Positions 59,801 through 64,000 of a DNA stretch of 64,000 bases are shown here, in pieces. Position numbers and translations under genes: made by a program. This DNA comes from UBA9620 sp965220695 (GTDB lineage: Bacteria > Acidobacteriota > Vicinamibacteria > Vicinamibacterales > UBA8438). The notes under the pieces are model-generated. The model had not been told where the DNA came from and did not search any database. It saw nothing but the letters and a program-made list of their open reading frames with translations. Each line of letters opens with the position of its first letter. The stretch's first letter is position 1. The stretch is from positions 5,332,001 to 5,396,000 of the forward strand of contig OZ244838.1 in the NCBI GenBank assembly GCA_965220695.1. Reading direction: 5' to 3'.

Positions 59801-62800
59801 CCGACACCGTGCCCGAGACGGTCACCGTCTTGTCCGCCGCGTCCACATCGTTGTCCACGCCCGTGATCGTCACCGTCCCGGCGCTCGTGGTCGCGTTCTC
59901 GGCGAAGCTCAGGACCCGGTTCGCGCTGAGGCGGAAATCGGCGGCCACCGCCGGGGACACCGCCGCCGCCGAGATCGTCACCGTGAAGGCCGTCGCCGAG
60001 GCCGGCGACACCGTCGCCGTCACCGTGCTTACGCCGCCGTTCTCGCCGATCGAACCGTCCGACAGCACCAGGGTCACGGTCGGCGTCGTGGTGTCGTTGT
60101 CGGTCACCGTCACCGATACGCCGGCGATCGTGATGCCGCTGTAGTTGCCGTCCGTGCTCGTCGCGGTGTGGGTCAGCGTGACCGCGTCGTTGGCCGTGTC
60201 GTCATCGTTGAGCGCCGTCACCGTCACCGTCTGGGCCTGGTCCCAGTTCGAGGTTGTGAAGGTCAGGGTGGACGAACTCAGGCTCACATCCGTGCCCGAG
60301 TGCCCGCCGACCGTCACCGTGACCTCGTGCGTCGGCTCGGTGTCGAGGACCACCGTGTAGCTGTCCCCGGCCGTGTCCTGTTCGGTCACGGTCAGCGCCG
60401 TCGCCGACACCGTCACGCCCGCCGCGTCGTCGTCCTCGATCGTCACCGTCGCCCCGGACAGGGTTCCCGCCGTCACGCCGTCCGGGAGCGTCCCGAAGGA
60501 GAGCACCACGCCCTCGCTGTCGTCGTCCACCATGTCCTGGGTCGCCGCCAGCGTGAAGCTCTGCTCCGTGTCGGTCGCCCCGAACGTCACGTTCTCCGGC
60601 ACCCCCGACCAGTCCGCCCCGGTCTCGCCCTGCGCCGTCGCGCCGCCCGCGGCCGTCGCCGTGACCGGCACCGTCACCTCGCGCCCCGGCGCGCCCGAGA
60701 GCGACACCGTCACCTCCACCGTGGCGCCCTCGTCCACCGAGTAGGTTGCCGCCTCGAACGACACCGCCGCCGAGCGCGGCGTCGCGCTGTACTCGTTCGA
60801 GGAGTCGCTGGTTTTGCTGAACAGCCCGACCGTCCGCACCTCGAAGGTGTGCGCCTGCTCGCCGACCAGGCCTGTCACCGTGTAGCCGGTCAGGTTCGAA
60901 CCGTCCTCTCCCGTGGGGGTGTCGTGTTGCCCGCTGTTCGGAATGTCCGTCCAGCCCTCGTAGCCGCCGTCCGTCTTGTACCGGTACTGGTGTCTGACGA
61001 ACCGGGCGTGCAGCGCGTGCGCGTTCCAGGACAGCACCACCTCGCCGGGTCCCGTCCCCGGCGACGCCACCAGGTTTGCCGGCGTCGCCGTTGTGTTGTC
61101 CGTATCGACCACGGTCACCGTGGCCGAGGCCGGGGCGCCCACCGTGTACGCAGTGCCCGGCTGCACCTCGACGGTGACGCCGCCGAGCACCTCCTGGAGG
61201 TTGTCGTTCTCCAGTGCCACCGCCAGCGCCGCCGTCGCACTGCCCGCCGCGAACGTCACCGTGCGCATCGCTTCCGCCCCGTCCGGCAGCAGGTCGCGGT
61301 CCGCCTGCTGCGTCACCTCCACCGTCACCGCCAGCGTCCCTGCCGTCAGCCCGACGCGGGTGAGCGTGAAGCCGGCGTCGCCTTCATCCTCGTTGACCAC
61401 GTTCTTGTCCCTCGCGATCGTCACCACCGGCAGGTCGTCGTCGTTGAGGGTCAGCGTCCGGTTCGCCGGCGCGGTCACGCTGGTCGCCGACACGGTGCCC
61501 GAGACCGTCACCGTCTTGTCCGCCGCGTCCACATCGTCGTCCACGCCCGTGATCGTCACCGTCCCGGTGCTCGTGGTCGCGTTCTCGGCGAAGCTCAGGA
61601 CCGGGTTCGCGCTGAGGCGGAAATCGGCGGCCACCGCCGGGGACACCGCCGCCGCTGAGATCGTCACCGTGAAGGCCGCCGCCGAGGCCGGCGACACCGT
61701 CGCCGTCACCGTGCTTACGCCGCCGTTCTCGCCGATCGAACCGTCCGACAGCACCAGGGTCACGGCCGGCGTCTTGGTGTCGTTGTCGGTCACCGTCACC
61801 GCCACGCCGGCGATCGTGATGCCGCTGTAGTTGCCGTCCGTGCTCGCCGCGGTGTGGGTCAGCGTGACCGCGTCGTTGGCCGTGTCGTCATCGTTGAGCG
61901 CCGTCACCGTCACCGTCTGGGCCTGGTCCCAGTTCGAGGTTGTGAAGGTCAGGGTGGACGAACTCAGGCTCACATCCGTGCCCGAGTGCCCGCCGACCGT
62001 CACCGTGACCTCGTGCGTCGGCTCGGTGTCGAGGACCACCGTGTAGCTGTCCCCGGTCGTGTCCTGTTCGGTCACGGTCAGCGCCGTCGCCGACACCGTC
62101 ACGCCCGCCGCGTCGTCGTCCTCGAGGGTCAGCGTCCGGGTCGCCGGCGCGGTCACGCCGGCCGCCGACACGGTGCCCGAGACCGTCACGGTCTTGTCCG
62201 CCGCGTCCACATCGTTGTCGACGCCCGTGATCGTCACCGAGCCCGTGCTGGTGGTCGCGTTCTCGGCGAAGCGCAGGACCGTGTTCGCGCTCAGGCGGAA
62301 ATCGGCGGCCACCGCCGGGGCCACCGCCGCCGCCGCCACCGTCACCGTGAAGGCCGCCGCCGAGGCCGGCGCCACCGTCGCCGTCACCGTGCTGACGCCG
62401 CCGTTCTCGCCGACCGAAGCGGCCGACAGCACCAGGGTCACGGCCGGCGTCGTGGTGTCGTTGTCGGTCACCGTCACCGCCACGCCGGCGATCGTGATGC
62501 CGCTGTAGTTGCCGTCCGTGCTCGTCGCGGTGTGGGTCAGCGTGACCGCGTCGTCGGCCGTGTCGTCATCGTTGAGCGCCGTCACCGTCACCGTCTGGGC
62601 CTGGTCCCAGTTCGAGGTTGTGAAGATCAGGGTGGACGCGCTCAGGCTCACATCCGTGCCCGCGTGTCCGCCGACCGTCACCGTGACATCGTGCGTCGGC
62701 TCGGTGTCGAGGACCACCGTGTAGCTGTCCCCGGCCGTGTCCTGTTCGGTCACGGTCAGCGCCGCCACCGACACCGTCACGCCCGCCGCGTCGTCGTCCT

Positions 62801-64000
62801 CGAGGGTCAGCGTCCGGTTCGCCGGCGCGGTCACGCCGGCCGCCGACACCGTGCCCGAGACGGTCACCGTCTTGTCCGCCGCGTCCACATCGTTGTCCAC
62901 GCCCGTGATCGTCACCGAGCCCGTGCTGGTGGTCGCGTTCTCGGCGAAGCGCAGGACCGTGTTCGCGCTCAGGCGGAAATCGGCGGCCACCGCCGGGGCC
63001 ACCGCCGCCGCCGCCACCGTCACCGTGAAGGCCGCCGCCGAGGCCGGCGCCACCGTCGCCGTCACCGTGCTGACGCCGCCGTTCTCGCCGACCGAAGCGG
63101 CCGACAGCACCAGGGTCACGGCCGGCGTCGTGGTGTCGTTGTCGGTCACCGTCACCGCCACGCCGGCGATCGTGATGCCGCTGTAGTTGCCGTCCGTGCT
63201 CGTCGCGGTGTGGGTCAGCGCGACCGCGTCGTCGGCCGTGTCGTCATCGTTGCGCGCCGTCACCGTCACCGTCTGGGCCCGGTCCCAGTTCGAGGGGGTG
63301 AAGGTCAGGGCGGACGCACTCAGGCTCACATCCGTGCCCGAGTGCCCGCCGACCGTCACCGTGACCTCGTGCGTCGGCTCGGTGTCGAGGACCACCGTGT
63401 AGCTGTCCCCGGTCGTGTCCTGTTCGGTCACGGTCAGCGCCGTCGCCGACACCGTCACGCCCGCCGCGTCGTCGTCCTCGAGGGTCAGCGTCCGGTTCGC
63501 CGGCGCGGTCACGCCGGCCGCCGACACCGTGCCCGAGACCGTCACCGTCTTGTCCGCCGCGTCCACATCGTTGTCCACGCCCGTGATCGTCACCGTCCCG
63601 GCGCTCGTGGTCGCGTTCTCGGCGAAGCTCAGGACCCGGTTCGCGCTCAGGCGGAAATCGGCGGCCACCGCCGGGGCCACCGCCGCCGCCGCCACCGTCA
63701 CCGTGAAGGCCGCCGCCGAGGCCGGCGCCACCGTCGCCGTCACCGTGCTGACGCCGCCGTTCTCGCCGACCGAAGCGGCCGACAGCGCCAGGGTCACGGC
63801 CGGCGTCGTGGTGTCGTTGTCGGTCACCGTCACCGCCACGCCGGCGATCGTGATGCCGCTGTAGTTGCCGTCCGTGCTCGTCGCGGTGTGGGTCAGCGTG
63901 ACCGCGTCGTTGGCCGTGTCGTCATCGTTGAGCGCCGTCACCGTCACCGTCTGGGCCTGGTCCCAGTTCGAGGTTGTGAAGATCAGGGTGGACGAGCTCA
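44874..64000 (-). CDS. Giant Calx-beta/repeat surface protein with C-terminal outer-membrane barrel (5' end outside window)
   Basis: More than 6,370 codons with no stop; the frame is still open at the window edge, so the N-terminus is not seen. From the visible N-terminal side: about 4 copies of a 226-residue repeat, a unique region of about 330 residues with a fibronectin III-like domain (VVLSWNAHALHARFVRHQYR), 18 more copies, a region of about 250 unique residues, two Calx-beta domains (DYTETSGTLTFAPGEHEKTV; DYTAASGTLTFQAGESSQTI), a GAGPPGM linker and a barrel of about 370 residues ending in LDW. Repeats are rich in EDDD and DNDT and are probably calcium-binding. It is likely a type V-like autotransported adhesin or S-layer-like filament. 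Strong repeat identity suggests recent expansion. Confidence 0.88.
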   Translation of the reverse strand, partial: SSSTLIFTTSNWDQAQTVTVTALNDDDTANDAVTLTHTATSTDGNYSGITIAGVAVTVTDNDTTTPAVTLALSAASVGENGGVSTVTATVAPASAAAFTVTVAAAAVAPAVAADFRLSANRVLSFAENATTSAGTVTITGVDNDVDAADKTVTVSGTVSAAGVTAPANRTLTLEDDDAAGVTVSATALTVTEQDTTGDSYTVVLDTEPTHEVTVTVGGHSGTDVSLSASALTFTPSNWDRAQTVTVTARNDDDTADDAVALTHTATSTDGNYSGITIAGVAVTVTDNDTTTPAVTLVLSAASVGENGGVSTVTATVAPASAAAFTVTVAAAAVAPAVAADFRLSANTVLRFAENATTSTGSVTITGVDNDVDAADKTVTVSGTVSAAGVTAPANRTLTLEDDDAAGVTVSVAALTVTEQDTAGDSYTVVLDTEPTHDVTVTVGGHAGTDVSLSASTLIFTTSNWDQAQTVTVTALNDDDTADDAVTLTHTATSTDGNYSGITIAGVAVTVTDNDTTTPAVTLVLSAASVGENGGVSTVTATVAPASAAAFTVTVAAAAVAPAVAADFRLSANTVLRFAENATTSTGSVTITGVDNDVDAADKTVTVSGTVSAAGVTAPATRTLTLEDDDAAGVTVSATALTVTEQDTTGDSYTVVLDTEPTHEVTVTVGGHSGTDVSLSSSTLTFTTSNWDQAQTVTVTALNDDDTANDAVTLTHTAASTDGNYSGITIAGVAVTVTDNDTKTPAVTLVLSDGSIGENGGVSTVTATVSPASAAAFTVTISAAAVSPAVAADFRLSANPVLSFAENATTSTGTVTITGVDDDVDAADKTVTVSGTVSATSVTAPANRTLTLNDDDLPVVTIARDKNVVNEDEGDAGFTLTRVGLTAGTLAVTVEVTQQADRDLLPDGAEAMRTVTFAAGSATAALAVALENDNLQEVLGGVTVEVQPGTAYTVGAPASATVTVVDTDNTTATPANLVASPGTGPGEVVLSWNAHALHARFVRHQYRYKTDGGYEGWTDIPNSGQHDTPTGEDGSNLTGYTVTGLVGEQAHTFEVRTVGLFSKTSDSSNEYSATPRSAAVSFEAATYSVDEGATVEVTVSLSGAPGREVTVPVTATAAGGATAQGETGADWSGVPENVTFGATDTEQSFTLAATQDMVDDDSEGVVLSFGTLPDGVTAGTLSGATVTIEDDDAAGVTVSATALTVTEQDTAGDSYTVVLDTEPTHEVTVTVGGHSGTDVSLSSSTLTFTTSNWDQAQTVTVTALNDDDTANDAVTLTHTATSTDGNYSGITIAGVSVTVTDNDTTTPTVTLVLSDGSIGENGGVSTVTATVSPASATAFTVTISAAAVSPAVAADFRLSANRVLSFAENATTSAGTVTITGVDNDVDAADKTVTVSGTVSAAGVTAPANRTLTLEDDDAAGVRVSATALTVTEQDTTGDSYTLVLDTEPTHAVTVTVGGHSGTDVSLSASALTFTPSNWDRAQTVTVTARNDDDTADDAVALTHTATSTDGNYSGITIAGVAVTVTDNDTTTPAVTLVLSAASIGENGGVSTVTATVSPASATAFTVTVAAAAVSPAVAADFRLSANRVLSFAENATTSTGTVTITGVDNDVDAADKTVTVSGTVSAAGVTAPANRTLTLEDDDAAGVRVSATALTVTEQDTTGDSYTLVLDTEPTHEVTVTVGGHSGTDVSLSSSTLTFTTSNWDQAQTVTVTALNDDDTANDAVTLTHTAASTDGNYSGITIAGVAVTVTDNDTTTPAVTLVLSDGSIGENGGVSTVTATVSPASATAFTVTISAAAVSPAVAADFRLSANRVLSFAENATTSAGTVTITGVDNDVDAADKTVTVSGTVSAAGVTAPANRTLTLEDDDAAGVTVSVAALTVTEQDTAGDSYTVVLDTEPTHEVTVTVGGHAGTDVSLSASTLIFTTSNWDQAQTVTVTALNDDDTANDAVTLTHTATSTDGNYSGITIAGVSVTVTDNDTTTPTVTLVLSAASIGENGGVSTVTATVSPASATAFTVTVAAAAVSPAVAADFRLSANRVLSFAENATTSTGTVTITGVDNDVDAADKTVTVSGTVSATGVTAPANRTLTLEDDDAAGVTVSATALTVTEQDTTGDSYTVVLDTEPTHEVTVTVGGHAGTDVSLSASTLTFTTSNWDQAQTVTVTALNDDDTANDAVTLTHTAASTDGNYSGITIAAVSVTVTDNDTTTPTVTLALSAASIGENGGVSTVTATVSPASAAAFTVTVAAAAVSPAVAADFRLSANPVLSFAENATASTGTVTITGVDDDVDAADKTVTVSGTVTATGVTAPANRTLTLEDDDAAGVTVSVAALTVTEQDTAGDSYTVVLGTEPTHEVTVTVGGHSGTDVSLSASTLTFTTSNWDRAQTVTVTALNDDDTANDAVTLTHTATSTDANYSGIAIAAVSVTVTDNDTTTPAVTLVLSDGSIGENGGVSTVTATVSPASATAFTVTISAAAVSPAVAADFRLSANRVLSFTENATTSTGSVTITGVDNDVDAADKTVTVSGTVSAAGVTASANRTLTLEDDDAAGVTVSATALTVTEQDTTGDSYTVVLDTEPTHEVTVTVGGHAGTDVSLSASTLTFTTSNWDQAQTVTVTALNDDDTANDAVTLTHTAASTDGNYSGITIAAVSVTVTDNDTTTPTVTLALSAASIGENGGVSTVTATVSPASATAFTVTVSAAAVSPAVAADFRLSTNRVLSFAENATTSTGSVTITGVDNDVDAADKTVTVSATVSAAGVTAPANRTLTLEDDDAAGVRVSETALTVTEQDTAGDSYTVVLDTEPTHEVTVTVGGHAGTDVSLSASVLTFTTSNWDRAQTVTVTALNDDDTANDAVTLTHTATSTDANYSGITIAGVAVTVTDNDTTTPAVTLVLSDGSIGENGGVSTVTATVSPASAAAFTVTVAAAAVSPAVAADFRLSANPVLSFAENATTSTGSVTITGVDNDVDAADKTVTVSGTVSAAGVTAPANRTLTLEDDDAAGVTVSVAALTVTEQDTAGDSYTVVLGTEPTHEVTVTVGGHSGTDVSLSASTLTFTTSNWDRAQTVTVTALNDDDTANDAVTLTHTATSTDANYSGIAIAAVSVTVTDNDTTTPAVTLVLSDGSIGENGGVSTVTATVSPASATAFTVTISAAAVSPAVAADFRLSANRVLSFTENATTSTGSVTITGVDNDVDAADKTVTVSGTVSAAGVTASANRTLTLEDDDAAGVTVSATALTVTEQDTTGDSYTVVLDTEPTHEVTVTVGGHAGTDVSLSASTLTFTTSNWDQAQTVTVTALNDDDTANDAVTLTHTAASTDGNYSGITIAAVSVTVTDNDTTTPTVTLALSAASIGENGGVSTVTATVSPASATAFTVTVAAAAVSPAVAADFRLSTNRVLSFAENATTSTGSVTITGVDNDVDAADKTVTVSATVSATGVTAPANRTLTLEDDDAAGVRVSETALTVTEQDTAGDSYTVVLDTEPTHEVTVTVGGHAGTDVSLSASVLTFTTSNWDRAQTVTVTALNDDDTANDAVTLTHTAASTDANYSGITIAGVAVTVTDNDTTTPAVTLVLSDGSIGENGGVSTVTATVSPASAAAFTVTVAAAAVSPAVAADFRLSANPVLSFAENATTSTGSVTITGVDNDVDAADKTVTVSGTVSAAGVTAPANRTLTLEDDDAAGVRVSATALTVTEQDTTGDSYTLVLDTEPTHAVTVTVGGHSGTDVSLSSSTLTFTTSNWDQAQTVTVTALNDDDTANDAVTLTHTATSTDGNYSGITIAGVAVTVTDNDTTTPAVTLVLSDGSIGENGGVSTVTATVSPASATAFTVTISAAAVSPAVAADFRLSANTVLSFAENATTSTGSVTITGVDDDVDAADKTVTVSGTVTATGVTAPANRTLTLEDDDAAGVTVSVAALTVTEQDTTGDSYTVVLGTEPTHEVTVTVGGHSGTDVSLSASTLTFTTSNWDRAQTVTVTALNDDDTANDAVTLTHTATSTDANYSGITIAAVSVTVTDNDTTTPAVTLVLSDGSIGENGGVSTVTATVSPASAAAFTVTISAAAVSPAVAADFRLSANRVLSFTENATTSTGSVTITGVDNDVDAADKTVTVSATVSATGVTAPATRTLTLEDDDAAGVRVSATALTVTEQDATGDSYTVVLDTEPTHDVTVTVGGHAGTDVSLSASALTFTTSNWDRAQTVTVTARNDDDTADDAVTLTHAAASTDANYSGITIAGVSVTVTDNDTTTPAVTLVLSAGSIGEDGGISTVTATVSPASAAAFTVTISAAAVAPAVAADFRLSANTVLSFAENATTSTGSVTITGVDDDVDAADKTVTVSGTVSATSVTAPATRTLTLEDDDAAGVRVSATALTVTEQDATGDSYTVVLDTEPTHDVTVTVGGHAGTDVSLSASALTFTTSNWDRAQTVTVTARNDDDTADDAVTLTHTATSTDANYSGIAIADVSVTVTDNDTTTPAVTLVLSGDSIGEDGGVSTVTATVAPASAAAFTVTISAAAVAPAVAADFRLSANTVLSFAENATTSTGSVTITGVDDDVDAADKTVTVSGTVSATGVTAPPNRTLTLEDDDAAGVRVSATALTVTEQDATGDSYTVVLDTEPTHEVTVTVGGHAGTDVSLSASALTFTTSNWDRAQTVTVTALNDDDTANDAVTLTHTATSTDGNYSGIAIADVSVTVTDNDTTTPAVTLVLSAGSIGEDGGVSTVTATVSPASAAAFTVTISAAAVAPAVAADFRLSANTVLSFAENATTSTGSVTITGVDDDVDAADKTVTVSGTVSATGVTAPPNRTLTLEDDDAAGVRVSATALTVTEQDATGDSYTVVLDTEPTHEVTVTVGGHAGTDVSLSASALTFTTSNWDRAQTVTVTALNDDDTANDAVTLTHTATSTDGNYSGIAIAGVSVTVTDNDTTTPAVTLVLSAGSIGEDGGVSTVTATVSPASAAAFTVTISAAAVAPAVAADFRLSANTVLSFAENATTSTGSVTITGVDDDVDAADKTVTVSGTVSATGVTAPPNRTLTLEDDDAAGVRVSATALTVTEQDATGDSYTLVLDTEPTHEVTVTVGGHAGTDVSLSASALTFTTSNWDRAQTVTVTALNDDDTANDAVTLTHTATSTDGNYSGIAIADVSVTVTDNDTTTPAVTLVLSAGSIGEDGGVSTVTATVSPASAAAFTVTISAAAVAPAVAADFRLSANTVLSFAENATTSTGSVTITGVDDDVDAADKTVTVSGTVSNAAIPNPADVTLTIFNEDADTPPPAPTVESFEVTSWPQRGGDVYGWGDPIVFTLTFGEKVRVKGQPQPTLAFDLGGSEREARYHGLSDTDYVHGGPQPRPRPQAVKLHFAYTVKPGDRDDDGVEVGELSSAIRLGGAQIRSAATGVDANLSHAAVGPLSGHKVDGGTAEGPVGAGVTIIDTEGNPLELQANGKHRLVIRESTRGRYGLKLNTRPTHTVHLRGIQSDGDEDLHVLPNHTVLPIAPDEWETPIWMVIRAAPDDDAVNGERVFLNRVHSKDPAYNDLILPDVLVVEADDDVPVSLSVADAEATEGEDATLDFLVRLDGNPGSDVTVDYRTQDDTAEAGSDYTETSGTLTFAPGEHEKTVSVPIEDDDVEDDGETFTLVLSNALGAGLADNEAVGTIRNSEGTARPELTAEFRDMPETHDGESAFTFRVAFSEDIGISFRSLREDAFTVTGGRVTGGRRVDDRRDLFEITVEPDSDGEVTIALPAGRDCGRSGAICTKGDNRRPLTNSPSATVAGPLGIAVADARVEEGDGVVLTFAVTLSRAASERLTVDYATEDGSAHAGDDYTAASGTLTFQAGESSQTIEVTVLDDAHDEGKETLTLTLSNPSSGRVTDGEATGTIKNHDPMPRALLARFGRTAALHVVEHVEERLEAPREPGFRGRFAGRELRRGMERDIALNFLRQLGGAAGAGPPGMGAGPPGMGAGPLGMGAGPLGGGSGPAGGFNGGGLLRMGLGGGDVLTGSAFALGRQTRHGGILSLWSRGAQSRFSSREGALSLGGDVRTTMVGADYAKGPLVTGLSLSHSRGLGEYVGVAGGQVDSVVTGLYPWLGFKATDRVTVWGVAGYGRGGLLLTPKGGPALRSGLSMVMAAAGTRGELVGAAGGNGFGLAFKADALWVGTSIDGVDGPAGRLKASAAAVTRFRTGLEGSRAYTLGGRLSLTPSVEVGLRHDGGEAETGAGMDVGGGLMVSDRATGLAVDVRVRTLLVHQAVGFRERGVSVSLSYNPTPSSPLGFTARVAPSWGGQATSGAEALWGRETMAGMAHGGVAQGNSLDAEVGYGLPVGSRLVGTPKLGLRTSEQGRDYRLGYSLGVLSRGSVAFELGVEAQRRENPMRESAENGVLGRASLDW
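46120..46203 (-). repeat. 21-bp tandem repeat encoding GAGPPGM
   Basis: Four copies of a 21-bp unit encode GAGPPGM or GAGPLGM, a flexible proline/glycine linker just before the barrel domain of the giant protein. Confidence 0.8.
48241..60444 (-). repeat. 18-copy 678-bp tandem coding array
   Basis: Markers such as GTGCCCGAGACCGTCACC recur every 678 bases from 48283 to 59809, giving 18 units of 226 codons. Each unit has two beta-sandwich halves, one starting TVTEQDT and ending VTVTDND, and one starting SIGENGG and ending TLEDDD. The first units (48283-50300) are nearly identical to each other. Confidence 0.92.
61438..64000 (-). repeat. Second block of the 678-bp coding array
   Basis: Units with markers at 61495, 62173, 62851 and 63529 resume after about 990 bases of unique sequence and run off the window. 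The total visible copy number is about 22. Confidence 0.9.

Noticed and set aside
47451..61658. A 4,735-codon open frame on the plus strand
   Set aside because: It is antisense to the giant repeat gene. The 678-bp period is a multiple of three, so one stop-free unit gives an endless shadow frame. Its arginine/histidine-rich translation is not protein-like, and the opposite frame has clear domains.

Overview
The window is 64 kb of GC-rich bacterial DNA. Gene content points to an Acidobacteriota genome, probably Vicinamibacteria-like. The main clues are two planctomycete/acidobacterial-type DUF1592-DUF1552 pairs, a three-member family of secreted 'GRPDLSGTYD' proteins, a sulfatase, a Tat-exported GMC dehydrogenase with its small subunit, secreted ankyrin proteins and Calx-beta-type surface repeats. 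This assignment is inference: there is no rRNA or other marker gene here, and no tRNA, rRNA or CRISPR array was recognised.

Layout. 1-8.2 kb (minus strand): a translationally coupled HExxH peptidase and P-loop ATPase pair, a secreted cytochrome c/beta-propeller protein, a secreted ankyrin protein and a HEPN-like protein. 8.7-10.8 kb: small hypothetical, membrane and zinc-ribbon proteins. 10.9-21.2 kb: DUF1592/DUF1552 pair, two tandem secreted paralogues, a sulfatase, and a gluconate-dehydrogenase-type subunit 3 plus GMC oxidoreductase. 21.3-33.9 kb: DUF4301 protein, class III CoA-transferase, an overlapping nucleotidyltransferase/small protein/secreted protein triad, an ATP-grasp/alpha-E fusion with a transglutaminase (beside the remnant of a DUF2126-type gene), an MBL hydrolase, an enolase-superfamily dehydratase and a DUF420 membrane protein. 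34.0-36.1 kb: a scrap of a type I restriction methylase, a Panacea-type toxin-antitoxin pair and abutting fragments of two transposases. 36.2-44.8 kb: a second DUF1592/DUF1552 pair, a UPF0175/DUF3368 toxin-antitoxin pair, a second secreted ankyrin protein and a serine hydrolase. 44.9-64.0 kb: the 3' part of one giant gene, more than 6,370 codons inside the window. It encodes about 22 near-identical 226-residue beta-repeats, two Calx-beta domains and a C-terminal outer-membrane-type barrel, and its 5' end lies outside the window.

Two layers of non-coding repeats run through the accessory part. One is a palindromic unit built on GGGCAACC...GGTTGCCC. The other is a family of short elements with terminal inverted repeats (TAG/GAGCCCGTGG...CCACGGGCTC/CTA), which sit exactly on the stop codons of five genes. 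One 49-bp copy interrupts a 60-bp tandem array and is flanked by a 5-bp direct repeat, so the family looks mobile. These elements, the giant gene's repeat expansion and the small ATPase-peptidase and nucleotidyltransferase modules are the best places to look for undescribed biology.
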